This document shows, piece by piece, positions 8,424 to 16,609 of a stretch of 64,000 nucleotides of DNA; position 1 is the first letter of the stretch, and each line of letters opens with the position of its first letter. Origin of the DNA: Rahnella ecdela (lineage in GTDB: Bacteria; Pseudomonadota; Gammaproteobacteria; Enterobacterales; Enterobacteriaceae); the NCBI RefSeq assembly GCF_019049625.1, contig NZ_JAFMOY010000133.1, positions 434,001 through 498,000 on the forward strand. The letters run 5' to 3'. Below the pieces are notes generated by a model that was given only the letters and a program-made list of their open reading frames with translations, had not been told where the DNA came from and ran no database searches. Position numbers and translations under genes: made by a program.

Positions 8424-9854
8424 CTAATAAGCGCCCTCTTTTTTAAGCACAACGCCGACGGTTTTAAATAAAATGGCAATGTCATTCCACATTGACCAGT
8501 TTTTTACGTACCAGGCATCAAGATAAACACGCGTGGAGTAATCCACTTCACTGCGCCCGCTCACCTGCCAAAGCCCGGTCATTCCCGGTTTACTGAGCAG
8601 GTAATATTCAACTTCATCGTAATAGCGGTCCAGCTCAGCGGTAATAATAGGACGCGGGCCTACCAGACTCATTTCGCCTTTCAGTACGTTAAAGAGTTGC
8701 GGTAATTCATCCAGACTTGTTCTGCGCAGAAAATTACCGATGGCAGTAATGCGCGGGTCATATTTCAGTTTGAACGTCAGATCCCATTCCTGTCGCGCCT
8801 CGGCATTATTCTCAAGTAAATCTTCCAGCACTTCCTTCGAATTAATCACCATCGAACGGAACTTAAGACATTTGAATGGCTTACCGTTTTGGCCAATACG
8901 TTCATGACCATATATCGCCGGGCCACCGTCTTTTCTCACCTTACGGCTGATATAGAGAAGCAAAGGCGCGAGCAGCACTATGATTGCCAGTGAACCTGCA
9001 ATATCGAACATCCGTTTGGCAGCGCGTGAAGACCATTTCGCCAGATTCTGATGTACCCGGAAAATCATCACTTCCTGGCTGAAAATGAATGACATATCGG
9101 TGTTGTCCAGCGGCATGCCGCGAAGGCTCGGGATAACCGAAACAGAACGGTAGCCGTTAATCATAAACACGCGAAGCCAGGCGTTGCGGATCCCACTCTG
9201 ATGAGACTCAACGGCCACAATAAACTGGGTCTTCTTATCAACGTTTGCACGTACCCAGTGCTCATCCGAAGGCATGACCGGCACACCTTCTATGGTATCT
9301 CCGGGCTTATCATCACGTTCGCTGGAAATAAATTTGATGACACGCAATCCCAGATTCCTGTCGCTTTTAATGGCGTTGTAGCCTTCCCGCGCATTATTTC
9401 CGCTGCCAATAATGATAGCGTCACGTTCCCACATCCCCAGAGAATCAAGCGCACGTTTGGTCATCATTCTCGCCACCGGTACCAGAACAAGCACCAGAGT
9501 CCAGGTCAGTACCCAAAGGTAGCGGGAGAAATACCACTTCGCAAAAGCGATAACTGCTATTTCGATTAGCGCAAAGATAAGCAGTGTGCGCAGGATTTCT
9601 TTCAGCTCAAACCAGAAGGTTTTGCGGTAGTAATAATGCCGCAAACGCAGGTGAAACCACCCTACACAACAAATGGCTAACAAGCCGTGCAGGGCAATCC
9701 AGCCTGAAGTCTGGGCATCGGGGATCCGTTGTTCAAAGTGCGTGATGACTTCCCCGAGTATCCATTTAGCCAGATACAGAGAAAGCGTGAAGCTAAGGAA
9801 ATCGGACAAAGCGAGTAATAAACTAGACCAAAGATTCCTGGTGAGAAATGGCAT
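8424..9854 (-). CDS. wbaP: WbaP-type undecaprenyl-phosphate sugar-1-phosphate transferase
   Basis: This inner-membrane enzyme starts repeat-unit synthesis by moving a sugar phosphate, usually galactose-1-phosphate in WbaP/AmsG proteins, from UDP-sugar to undecaprenyl phosphate. At 476 residues it has WbaP length. Four to five N-terminal membrane segments precede a Rossmann-like central domain (AIIIGSGNNAREGYNAI) and a C-terminal bacterial sugar transferase domain. That domain has a membrane re-entrant segment, KCLKFRSM, RRTSLDELPQLFNVLKGEMS and LVGPRP, and ends GLWQVSGRSEVDYSTRV. I prefer ATG 9854 because GAGG lies five bases upstream; a GTG at 9860 is possible. It is the first gene of the operon, as amsG is in amylovoran loci. 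Galactose specificity is inferred from length and similarity. Confidence 0.9.
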   Translation of the reverse strand: MPFLTRNLWSSLLLALSDFLSFTLSLYLAKWILGEVITHFEQRIPDAQTSGWIALHGLLAICCVGWFHLRLRHYYYRKTFWFELKEILRTLLIFALIEIAVIAFAKWYFSRYLWVLTWTLVLVLVPVARMMTKRALDSLGMWERDAIIIGSGNNAREGYNAIKSDRNLGLRVIKFISSERDDKPGDTIEGVPVMPSDEHWVRANVDKKTQFIVAVESHQSGIRNAWLRVFMINGYRSVSVIPSLRGMPLDNTDMSFIFSQEVMIFRVHQNLAKWSSRAAKRMFDIAGSLAIIVLLAPLLLYISRKVRKDGGPAIYGHERIGQNGKPFKCLKFRSMVINSKEVLEDLLENNAEARQEWDLTFKLKYDPRITAIGNFLRRTSLDELPQLFNVLKGEMSLVGPRPIITAELDRYYDEVEYYLLSKPGMTGLWQVSGRSEVDYSTRVYLDAWYVKNWSMWNDIAILFKTVGVVLKKEGAY

Positions 9855-10075
9855 ATGCACCTCACAACAATTAACGATAATAATCCTCCCTCACGCGTTT
9901 GCCTGAAGGAATTCTTTGATGATAAATAATAATTCTGCAGGCGCGTGAGTCAGACACCGGATGTGATAATAATAAATAAAACGCATTGCACGTTTTACCG
10001 CATGATAAGGACGTATTAATTAAAATAATCAGAAAAATAATTTCTATAATTGCAATGAATCATCAAATTTTGGCT

Positions 10076-10105
10076 ACGCTACCGCCCCTGGTTTACGGCC
10101 ACCAA
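10076..10105 (-). promoter_or_regulatory. JUMPstart sequence with ops element (RfaH recruitment site)
   Basis: On the minus strand the sequence ends CCAGGGGCGGTAGCGT. It contains the 11-base ops element GGCGGTAGCGT (10076-10086) exactly as in E. coli rfa, hly and capsule leaders. The preceding TTGGTGGCCGTAAA resembles the rest of the 39-base JUMPstart. It lies about 220 bases before the wbaP start in the untranslated leader. In known systems paused polymerase at ops recruits RfaH, which suppresses termination over long operons. Confidence 0.93.
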
Positions 10106-10211
10106 TTTGCCAAAATTTCACATCGAATAATCTCTAACGCAGTTAACCCTCACCTGAATATTTATGGTGATTACTGCGTGTTAACTTATAAATAAAACCA
10201 TCATCAACAAA

Positions 10212-10225
10212 TAAGAATATGCTTT
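10212..10225 (-). promoter_or_regulatory. Putative RcsAB box upstream of the wbaP operon
   Basis: TAAGAATATGCTTT matches 11 of 14 positions of the RcsAB consensus TAAGAATATTCCTA as I recall it. It sits about 105 bases upstream of the JUMPstart and about 360 bases before the wbaP start. In amsG/cpsA-type operons the RcsAB box likewise lies several hundred bases before the first gene. I could not place a convincing -35/-10 pair nearby. Confidence 0.6.
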
Positions 10226-10248
10226 CTCATTTTATAACTTTTTACTTT

Positions 10249-10929
10249 TCAAAAAAATGACTGAATAAATTCTCCCTGACTATATGGCACCCACAATGCC
10301 CCTTGCATAGCCAGGATATTACTGCCACTTAAATACTCAATGTGCTGTGAGTTCTCCACGCCATTAATGATGACACCGTCACAATAAGGCCTGAGGTGTT
10401 CTATAATTTTTCTGAGCGAAATGGTTCCCTGGTGTTGCCAAAAAAAGGTCTTGCTAATTTTTATATATTCAAACTTTTCATTCATTATCAGAGACAAACT
10501 GGTGAATCCTGCTCCGAAATTGTCCAGCCACAGCGGGCAACATTCTGACAAAGCCTGAAGTACAGGACGTTCCTGCCCGGTTCTGAATTCCGGGAAATTG
10601 TCATCAATCTCTAACCTTATGTGGCTATACCGTTTGAGCACCTTATGCATAGACGGGTTATCGACAATATGAACAGCGATGTCATAGTCGATATTTATCG
10701 ATAATAAAAAATCATTATCGATAAATATGTTTTCGTTCATACCCGCCAGTGTTACCTGCTCATAAAATGCCTTCACTTTCTCATCGGGGGTAAGCGATGA
10801 CTCATAACATTCTGAATCAGATCGATTTTCACTCACTCCGGTGACTAACTCAAAGCCGAGAATGACCCCGGAAAAAGAAATAATAGGCTGATAGATATAA
10901 TCTGTCCCCCCCGCTTTTAATGGATTCAT
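10249..10929 (-). CDS. Degenerate EAL-domain protein, YdiV-like
   Basis: A 226-residue stand-alone EAL fold protein. The usual EAL signature is replaced by GFELVTG near residue 22, and the other catalytic motifs are reduced (IRLEIDDNFPEF, LWLDNFGAGFTSL, ending QGALWVPYS). This resembles YdiV/STM1344, which lacks phosphodiesterase activity and instead binds FlhD to block flagellar gene expression. I chose ATG 10929 because GGGGAAG lies just upstream; an ATG at 10977 has a poor ribosome site. It follows the RcsA-like gene by 76 bases in the same direction, so the two probably form an operon facing the capsule leader. Whether it binds c-di-GMP or a protein partner is unknown. Confidence 0.75.
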   Translation of the reverse strand: MNPLKAGGTDYIYQPIISFSGVILGFELVTGVSENRSDSECYESSLTPDEKVKAFYEQVTLAGMNENIFIDNDFLLSINIDYDIAVHIVDNPSMHKVLKRYSHIRLEIDDNFPEFRTGQERPVLQALSECCPLWLDNFGAGFTSLSLIMNEKFEYIKISKTFFWQHQGTISLRKIIEHLRPYCDGVIINGVENSQHIEYLSGSNILAMQGALWVPYSQGEFIQSFF

Positions 10930-11005
10930 CTGCTTCCCCAGACATTGCATCACACAAAAAACAGCGCATAAATTCATCTAATTTTAATTAAGAAATAATG
11001 ATATT

Positions 11006-11602
11006 TTAGCTATTAATGCGGCGCCCTACTGCATGCTTGTGCAGAAAAAAAAGGGCTGAACTGCTGTTGGCGTCAACGCCTATTTTTCTTAAAGAATTGC
11101 ACTTATGGACACTTACTGTCTTCACACTCAGTTTCAGAATATTTGATATGCTGGTCACGGACAGACCTGACATCATCATCACTAAAACTTTTTCTTCCAT
11201 CTTGGTGATATTATAATTGAAGGATTCCTTGTTAATCGTTATGCCCTGGAGCTGGATTAACTGCTCCACCGACGTCACCACTTCAGGCAGTTCATTTTTC
11301 TTTTTAAGAAACTTAAATTCTTTCTTAAGCAGAAGCTCCAGCATCAACATATCGACCGCAGATGACATAATCAGGATCCTTATCGGGTCCAATATATTCA
11401 CGTTTTCTCGCAGAAACTCATAGCATCTGTGGAACCCGCCACCTGATGGATCAATGATCAGATAATCCTTTGCATACAAACTCACCTCATCGCCCTGGTC
11501 ATAAGAGATGACATCATTAACGTAAGGTAGCTTCTTGGAGATTATTTCTTTCAACGCCAGTTTTGTGTACTGGCACTCACTCCAAATTATTACCCGAGGC
11601 AT
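11006..11602 (-). CDS. RcsA-like LuxR-family transcription regulator
   Basis: A 198-residue protein with a C-terminal LuxR-type helix-turn-helix at about residues 133-175 (MEEKVLVMMMSGLSVTSISN, then SVKTVSVHK). The N-terminal part (WSECQYTKLALKEII) resembles the start of RcsA and lacks an obvious phospho-acceptor aspartate pocket. Length, layout and HTH fit RcsA-type auxiliary regulators that pair with RcsB to activate capsule operons. BglJ/MatA-type regulators are alternatives. ATG 11602 is preferred because AGGCGG lies just upstream; an in-frame ATG at 11671 would add 23 residues. Its position beside wbaP, with RcsAB-like sites on both sides, supports a role in exopolysaccharide control. 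Confidence 0.72.
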   Translation of the reverse strand: MPRVIIWSECQYTKLALKEIISKKLPYVNDVISYDQGDEVSLYAKDYLIIDPSGGGFHRCYEFLRENVNILDPIRILIMSSAVDMLMLELLLKKEFKFLKKKNELPEVVTSVEQLIQLQGITINKESFNYNITKMEEKVLVMMMSGLSVTSISNILKLSVKTVSVHKCNSLRKIGVDANSSSALFFLHKHAVGRRINS

Positions 11603-11693
11603 TGGGCCGCCTAATTGTGAGGTTTTAAAAACACTGAATCCTGCCCCGTAAACCGGGGAAGAATAAAGCACTCTCAGAACGATATAAGAAAAA

Positions 11694-11709
11694 CGAATGT
11701 TAACATTCG
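11694..11709. promoter_or_regulatory. Perfect 16-bp palindrome upstream of the RcsA-like gene
   Basis: CGAATGTTAACATTCG is a perfect palindrome about 92 bases upstream of the chosen start at 11602, in an otherwise AT-rich leader. It has the size of a dimeric regulator site. The regulator is unknown. Confidence 0.45.
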
Positions 11710-12453
11710 CTCTAAATCATATTTAAATCTTTTCAGCATCCGTAAGTAGAATAATACGCAGCGGAAACTCTTCAAATCGTTTTTCTCGCTCATAATCACA
11801 ATCAATAATAGGTTTCACCGATCGATTTACACATTCTTATCGTTTATTTCATGCCTCATCTCTAGGCGCATTCCTACAAACATTCCTGATTACCCGCGAA
11901 AGTGTGAGCTATACGACGGCTTGCTCCTGAATAATCCTAAGGATCTAAGAATTTTCTTATTAATAATAATTCGCATTTATGCGGATTTATCGACGCTGCT
12001 TTAACCTTTATGTTTGTGTTTAAACAGGACATTCACCTATTTTATGGGTGAATTTAGTTTTTATTTTTTACAGAAACTAAACTTAATATTCCATTATTGG
12101 GTGGTTTTCTGAAAAATAGCTTATGAAATCTAAATTATTGGTTTTTCTCACACATTTATGCCACCAAATTAACATTTTTAATTCATTTAAATTTACCTGA
12201 GAATTTTCCTAACAGCGGAATAAACAGGCTAATTGCTTTAATTTCAGACAAATATTGGAAAATATCTGATTTTTATCAGATGACAGTATCTGGAGTATTC
12301 TTAAACGAATTTCCGCTCTGTGTTGCCACGCTGTAGGAAAAGTGGAAACGCCCCTCTATACGGCGGGTTTGCTTTCAGATAGCCGGGGAATATAAAACAG
12401 AAGGTTTTGTATTCAGCCAGAGCTTAAGAAAATACACCGCGTATATGGCCAAT
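11710..12453. other. Long AT-rich intergenic region without a convincing gene
   Basis: About 740 bases with no open frame of credible coding character on either strand. It is clearly more AT-rich than the flanking P-type ATPase gene. It holds an RcsAB-like site (11946-11959) and two inverted repeats: ATTCACC/GGTGAAT at 12031-12053 and ATCTGAT/ATCAGAT at 12264-12281. It could be an H-NS-silenced regulatory region for the RcsA-like gene, as upstream of E. coli rcsA, but that is inference. Confidence 0.5.
11946..11959. promoter_or_regulatory. Putative RcsAB box in the gap upstream of the RcsA-like gene
   Basis: TAAGAATTTTCTTA matches the RcsAB consensus TAAGAATATTCCTA at 12 of 14 positions and is itself nearly palindromic. 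It lies about 345 bases upstream of the RcsA-like start, where it could mediate autoregulation as in E. coli rcsA. The distance is longer than in E. coli, so this is a candidate only. Confidence 0.5.
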
Positions 12454-12477
12454 AAAAAACCAGCCTTGCGGCTGGTT
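12454..12477 (-). terminator. Rho-independent terminator after the P-type ATPase gene
   Basis: On the minus strand AACCAGCC-GCAA-GGCTGGTT forms an eight-pair stem with a GNRA-like loop followed by TTTTATT. It lies 39 bases past the ATPase stop. Confidence 0.9.
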
Positions 12478-12515
12478 TGGTTGTAGCGTCTGATGTCTGA
12501 TTACAGTGCGGTCTG

Positions 12516-15230
12516 TTAGCCTGCTTTACGCCAGCTGCGGGTCAGTACCTTTTCTATCTCGACAATCACGAACAGCGCAATACCGATCAGCAGACCGATA
12601 ATCCAGTAGATGAACGGCAGCGGTCGCGTACCGAACAGCGTATTCATCAGCGGAACATAGATAATGATCGCCTGTAGCGCGAACAGCACCACGGTGACAA
12701 TCCAGATACCTTTGTTTTGCAGCAAGCCACGGTTAAGGGAGAAGTTATCCGAATCGCGGCAGTTAATCATATACACCCACTGCGCGGTGACCAGCGTCTG
12801 CAACAGTACGGTACGGATGAATTCCGGTTCATAACCGCGCGGCTGTAGCCAGGCTTCAAGCATAAAGGCGCTGATGGAAATCAGCAGCCCGACAAACGCC
12901 ACGCGCCAGATGGCGTATTTATCCATGACGTGTGCGCTGACATTGCGCGGCGGACGGCGCATCACGCGACTTTCAGCTTCCTCGAACGCCAGTCCGAAGG
13001 ACAGCGTGGCAGACGTCGCCATGTTCATCCACAGAATTTGCACCGGCGTAAGCGGCAGCAGATTCCCCATCAGAATGGCAATAATAATCAGCAACCCCTG
13101 CGCCAGGTTGGTCGGCATGATAAACAGGATGGTTTTTTTCAGGTTGTCGTAAACCCGTCGCCCTTCCCTTACTGCATTGGCGATAGTGGCAAAGTTATCA
13201 TCGACCAGGATCATATCGGCGGATTCTTTCGTCACCTCGGTGCCTTTAATGCCCATCGCAATCCCGACGTTGGCCTGTTTCAGCGCAGGCGCATCATTCA
13301 CGCCATCGCCTGTCATTCCGACAATTTCACCGGTCTCCTGTAGCGCTTTCACCAGACGCAGTTTATGTTCCGGGCTGGTTCGGGCGAAAATGTCGAACTG
13401 TACTGCCGCGGTTCTCAGTTGCGCGTCATCCATATGTTCCAGCTCATAGCCGGTAATGGAATTCTCACTATTACCGATGCCGAGCATTTTACCGATGGCC
13501 ATCGCGGTTTCCTGATGGTCGCCGGTGATCATCTTGACGCGGATCCCCGCCTGCTGACATTCACCGATCGCCACAATCGCTTCAGGACGCGGCGGATCCA
13601 TCATGCCCGCAATACCGATCAGCACCATGCCGTGGCCGAGTTCGGGGTGATCTAACGAGGCTACCGGTTGATCGACAGGCTTCCAGGCGGCGGCCACCAT
13701 ACGTAACCCTTCGCTGGCATATTGCGTGATCGCGGATTCCCAGTACGCATGATCCAGCGGCACCGCCCCTTCCGGCGTCTGCTGGAACTGACAAAGTTTG
13801 AGCAGCACATCCGGCGCGCCGGTCAGCATGATCTGCGATTCACCGTTTTTCTCGCCCGCGACCGCCATGTATTTGTAGAGCGAATCAAACGGAATTTTAC
13901 TGCTGAGATTAAACGCGAGTTCCGGCAAATGTGCCTTGGCTGCCAGCACTTTCAGCGCGCCTTCGGTCGGGCCGCCGGTAATTCCCCAGTGTCCCTGAGC
14001 GTCCTGTTTCAGAGTACTGTCGTTACAGATGTCGACGGTGCGCAGAAACTGAGTCAGCAGCGGAGAGGAATCAGCAGGCAGTGGCGAAGCCGAACCGGCA
14101 ATGGAAAAACTGCCCATCGGCTCGTAACTGTTGCCTTCCACCGTCCAGACGTTATCCGCCAGAATCACCGCTTTAACCGTCATTTCGTTCATGGTCAGCG
14201 TGCCGGTTTTATCCGAACAAATCACTGACATCGCGCCCAGCGTTTCAACCGTCGGCAGCTTGCGGATAATGGCTTTTGAACGCGCCATCGCCTGCACGCC
14301 GAGCGAAAGAATAATCGAGATGATGGCCGGTAAGCCTTCCGGCACCGCAGCCACCGCCAGGCTTATCACCGACAGCAGCAGTTCGCCAAACGGGATATCG
14401 CGCAGCAGATAACCGAAAATCAGCAGCGCCACCATCATGAACAGAATGATGACGAAAATGGATTTACCCAGTTTATCTATCTGCACCAGCAGCGGCGTTT
14501 TGTTGTCTTCAATCGAGGACAACATCTCATTGATATGGCCAAGTTCGGTCTGACCCCCGGTGGCAAACACCACGCCGCTGGCGGTACCGGAACTGACGGT
14601 GGTACCTGAAAACGCCAGATTTTTGCGGTCGCCGATCGACTTCTCACCTTCCAGCGAATCGGTTTTTTTTGATACTACGGTGGATTCACCGGTCAGAATA
14701 GCTTCTTCAACCCTCAGGTTATGCACGTCTATCAGACGTAAATCGGCAGGGATTTTGTCTCCGGGGCGCAGCAGCACAATATCACCCGGCACGATTTCAT
14801 CGGTGGCTACGGTGACCTGTTGTCCGCTGCGTAATACCAGCGCTTCACTGGAAAGCATATTCTGGATACTTTTCAATGATTTCTCGGCATTATTTTCCTG
14901 AATAAAACCTATTAAAGCGTTGATCACCGCCACGCCTAATATCACCAGCGTGTCTACCCAATGCCCCATTATTGCGGTAACGACGGCGGCGGCGAGTAAT
15001 ATATAGATAAGGATGTCTTTGAAGTGAGAGATAAACTTAATAAATAAAGACTTACCTTCTTTTTGCGGAAGTACATTCGGTCCGTAATGTTTTAATTTAT
15101 TTTGTGCGTCTTCGGCGGAAAGCCCGGCTGGCCCTGACTGCAACCCTGCCAAACTTTCTTCTACTGTTTGCTGATACCACAGTTTTTCTGTGGTGGTTTT
15201 ATTCACAGAAAGTGGCGCTGGATTATTCAT
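12516..15230 (-). CDS. P-type ATPase, cation-transporting (type II)
   Basis: A 904-residue ion-pumping ATPase of the inner membrane. Motifs in order are the N-terminal cation-ATPase domain, TGES near residue 180 (actuator), AAVPEGLPA in the fourth membrane segment, the phosphorylation site CSDKTGTLTMN near 338, KIPFDSLYKYMAV, and TGDGVNDAPALK near 638. The C-terminal block has about six membrane segments. The PEGLP motif places it with Ca/Mn or related type II pumps. However the sixth membrane segment reads WMNMATSATLSFGLAFE, so the Asp used by SERCA-type calcium pumps is missing. Substrate is therefore uncertain. It is a single-gene unit with its own terminator, divergent from the RND efflux genes. 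Confidence 0.9.
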   Translation of the reverse strand: MNNPAPLSVNKTTTEKLWYQQTVEESLAGLQSGPAGLSAEDAQNKLKHYGPNVLPQKEGKSLFIKFISHFKDILIYILLAAAVVTAIMGHWVDTLVILGVAVINALIGFIQENNAEKSLKSIQNMLSSEALVLRSGQQVTVATDEIVPGDIVLLRPGDKIPADLRLIDVHNLRVEEAILTGESTVVSKKTDSLEGEKSIGDRKNLAFSGTTVSSGTASGVVFATGGQTELGHINEMLSSIEDNKTPLLVQIDKLGKSIFVIILFMMVALLIFGYLLRDIPFGELLLSVISLAVAAVPEGLPAIISIILSLGVQAMARSKAIIRKLPTVETLGAMSVICSDKTGTLTMNEMTVKAVILADNVWTVEGNSYEPMGSFSIAGSASPLPADSSPLLTQFLRTVDICNDSTLKQDAQGHWGITGGPTEGALKVLAAKAHLPELAFNLSSKIPFDSLYKYMAVAGEKNGESQIMLTGAPDVLLKLCQFQQTPEGAVPLDHAYWESAITQYASEGLRMVAAAWKPVDQPVASLDHPELGHGMVLIGIAGMMDPPRPEAIVAIGECQQAGIRVKMITGDHQETAMAIGKMLGIGNSENSITGYELEHMDDAQLRTAAVQFDIFARTSPEHKLRLVKALQETGEIVGMTGDGVNDAPALKQANVGIAMGIKGTEVTKESADMILVDDNFATIANAVREGRRVYDNLKKTILFIMPTNLAQGLLIIIAILMGNLLPLTPVQILWMNMATSATLSFGLAFEEAESRVMRRPPRNVSAHVMDKYAIWRVAFVGLLISISAFMLEAWLQPRGYEPEFIRTVLLQTLVTAQWVYMINCRDSDNFSLNRGLLQNKGIWIVTVVLFALQAIIIYVPLMNTLFGTRPLPFIYWIIGLLIGIALFVIVEIEKVLTRSWRKAG

Positions 15231-15523
15231 AATGCCTGACTCCTTGACCCCTGAAATGGTTCATGAATGAAGCGGGTAATGAATGAATTGTCGTGATGTT
15301 TTCTGGCAAGATGCGTAAAGCTGTAAAAACTATAATATACCGACTTAAATAGTGTTAATTCCTTGCTTTAAAAAAACAATTAAATAAACAAAAACAATAA
15401 GTAGCTTAATAGTCTCACTAAAAATACGTCATAGCAGAAAATAGCGGAGCCTGCGTATTTAAAGGCCTCACTATTCTGCCGGAAATTAATTTTTCGCATG
15501 TGATTTGCATGAGGGGAAGTATT

Positions 15524-16609
15524 TTGAATATCCGCTTTTCTCCCGCTCTGATCCTCCTGTTCCTTTTAAGCGCCTGTGATCAGAAAACTGCAGACGCCCC
15601 CGTTCCGCCACGTCAGGTTAAAATCGCCACCGCTGAAGCGGCCAGTCCGCTGAGTACCCGCGTTTTTCCTGCACGCATTCTGGCGGGCGATAATACCGAG
15701 ATTGCGTTTAAACGCGCAGGCCAGTTGCAGACTCTGGAAGTGCGTGAAGGCGAAGCGGTCAAACAGGGGCAAATCCTCGCCCGTCTGACTAATAACGATG
15801 CGCGTCAGCGCCTGAACGATCGCCAGAGCGCAGCCACGCTGGCTCACCGTCAGTTCGAACGTTATCAGACGCTGGCACGGCGTAACGTGGTGTCGCAGGC
15901 GGAACTCGAAGTGCATAAAGCCAGCCGGGATTCGGCCAGAGCTGCGCTGAAAATCGCACAGGAAGAACTGAATGATTTGAACCTGACAGCACCGTTCAGC
16001 GGGGTGATCGCCAGACTTTCCGTGCGTAATCATCAGGTGGTCGCCGCCGGTCAGCCGGTCGCAACCATCAGCCGTTCCGACTTATTAGATGTCATTTTCA
16101 GCGTCCCGGAAAACCTGTTTACCAGCCTTGATATGCGTAATGCCAGCTATCAGCCGCGGGTGCGCATCAATAATCTTCCTGAGCGGGAATTTACCGCCAC
16201 CTATAAAGAACATACCGCCAGCAGCGAGGCCAACTCGCTCACCTGGCAGGTCACGCTGACCATGCCGCGTCCTGAAAACTTACCCGCCGTCGCCGGTTTG
16301 AGCGGCACAGTGACCATCAATCCGGCCAATCTTGCGACGGCAACGCCCGTGGATACGCTGGTGATTCCGGTCGAAGCGGTATTTAACCCGGACAGCAGTC
16401 AGCGTAATGACGCACATGTCTGGGTGATTGTTGGAGAAGACAACTCATTACATGTCGAAGACCGCAAAGTGACCGTCGGCGAACTGACCTCGCAGGGTAT
16501 TGAAATTAAAGCTGGTCTGCAAAAAGGTGACAGAGTGGTCGCGGCGGGCGTGAGCGAATTGCACGCTCAGCAGCCGGTTCGCATCTGGGTCCGGGAACGG
16601 GGTCTGTGA
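15524..16609 (+). CDS. RND efflux periplasmic adaptor (membrane fusion) lipoprotein
   Basis: A 361-residue periplasmic adaptor linking an RND pump to an outer-membrane channel. A lipoprotein signal (LILLFLLSAC) is followed by the lipoyl/biotinyl-like half motif TLEVREGEAVKQGQILA, an alpha-helical hairpin (about 85-145), the second half motif LNDLNLTAPFSGVIARL and a beta-barrel domain. I chose the TTG start at 15524 because AGGGGA sits seven bases upstream. GTG 15500 or ATG 15509 in the same frame would lengthen it by up to eight residues. Its stop overlaps the RND gene start. No outer-membrane partner gene is present, so it probably uses a TolC encoded elsewhere. Confidence 0.9.
   Translation: MNIRFSPALILLFLLSACDQKTADAPVPPRQVKIATAEAASPLSTRVFPARILAGDNTEIAFKRAGQLQTLEVREGEAVKQGQILARLTNNDARQRLNDRQSAATLAHRQFERYQTLARRNVVSQAELEVHKASRDSARAALKIAQEELNDLNLTAPFSGVIARLSVRNHQVVAAGQPVATISRSDLLDVIFSVPENLFTSLDMRNASYQPRVRINNLPEREFTATYKEHTASSEANSLTWQVTLTMPRPENLPAVAGLSGTVTINPANLATATPVDTLVIPVEAVFNPDSSQRNDAHVWVIVGEDNSLHVEDRKVTVGELTSQGIEIKAGLQKGDRVVAAGVSELHAQQPVRIWVRERGL

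Noticed and set aside
10150-10170. Palindrome TCACC...AATATT...GGTGA between the putative RcsAB box and the JUMPstart.
   Set aside because: Only five-base outer arms are perfect, and it matches the RcsAB consensus poorly (about 8 of 14). It could be chance in AT-rich sequence.
12031-12053. ATTCACC/GGTGAAT hairpin followed by T-rich sequence, resembling a terminator.
   Set aside because: No gene on the plus strand leads into it and the stem is AT-rich. I only mention it within the intergenic description.
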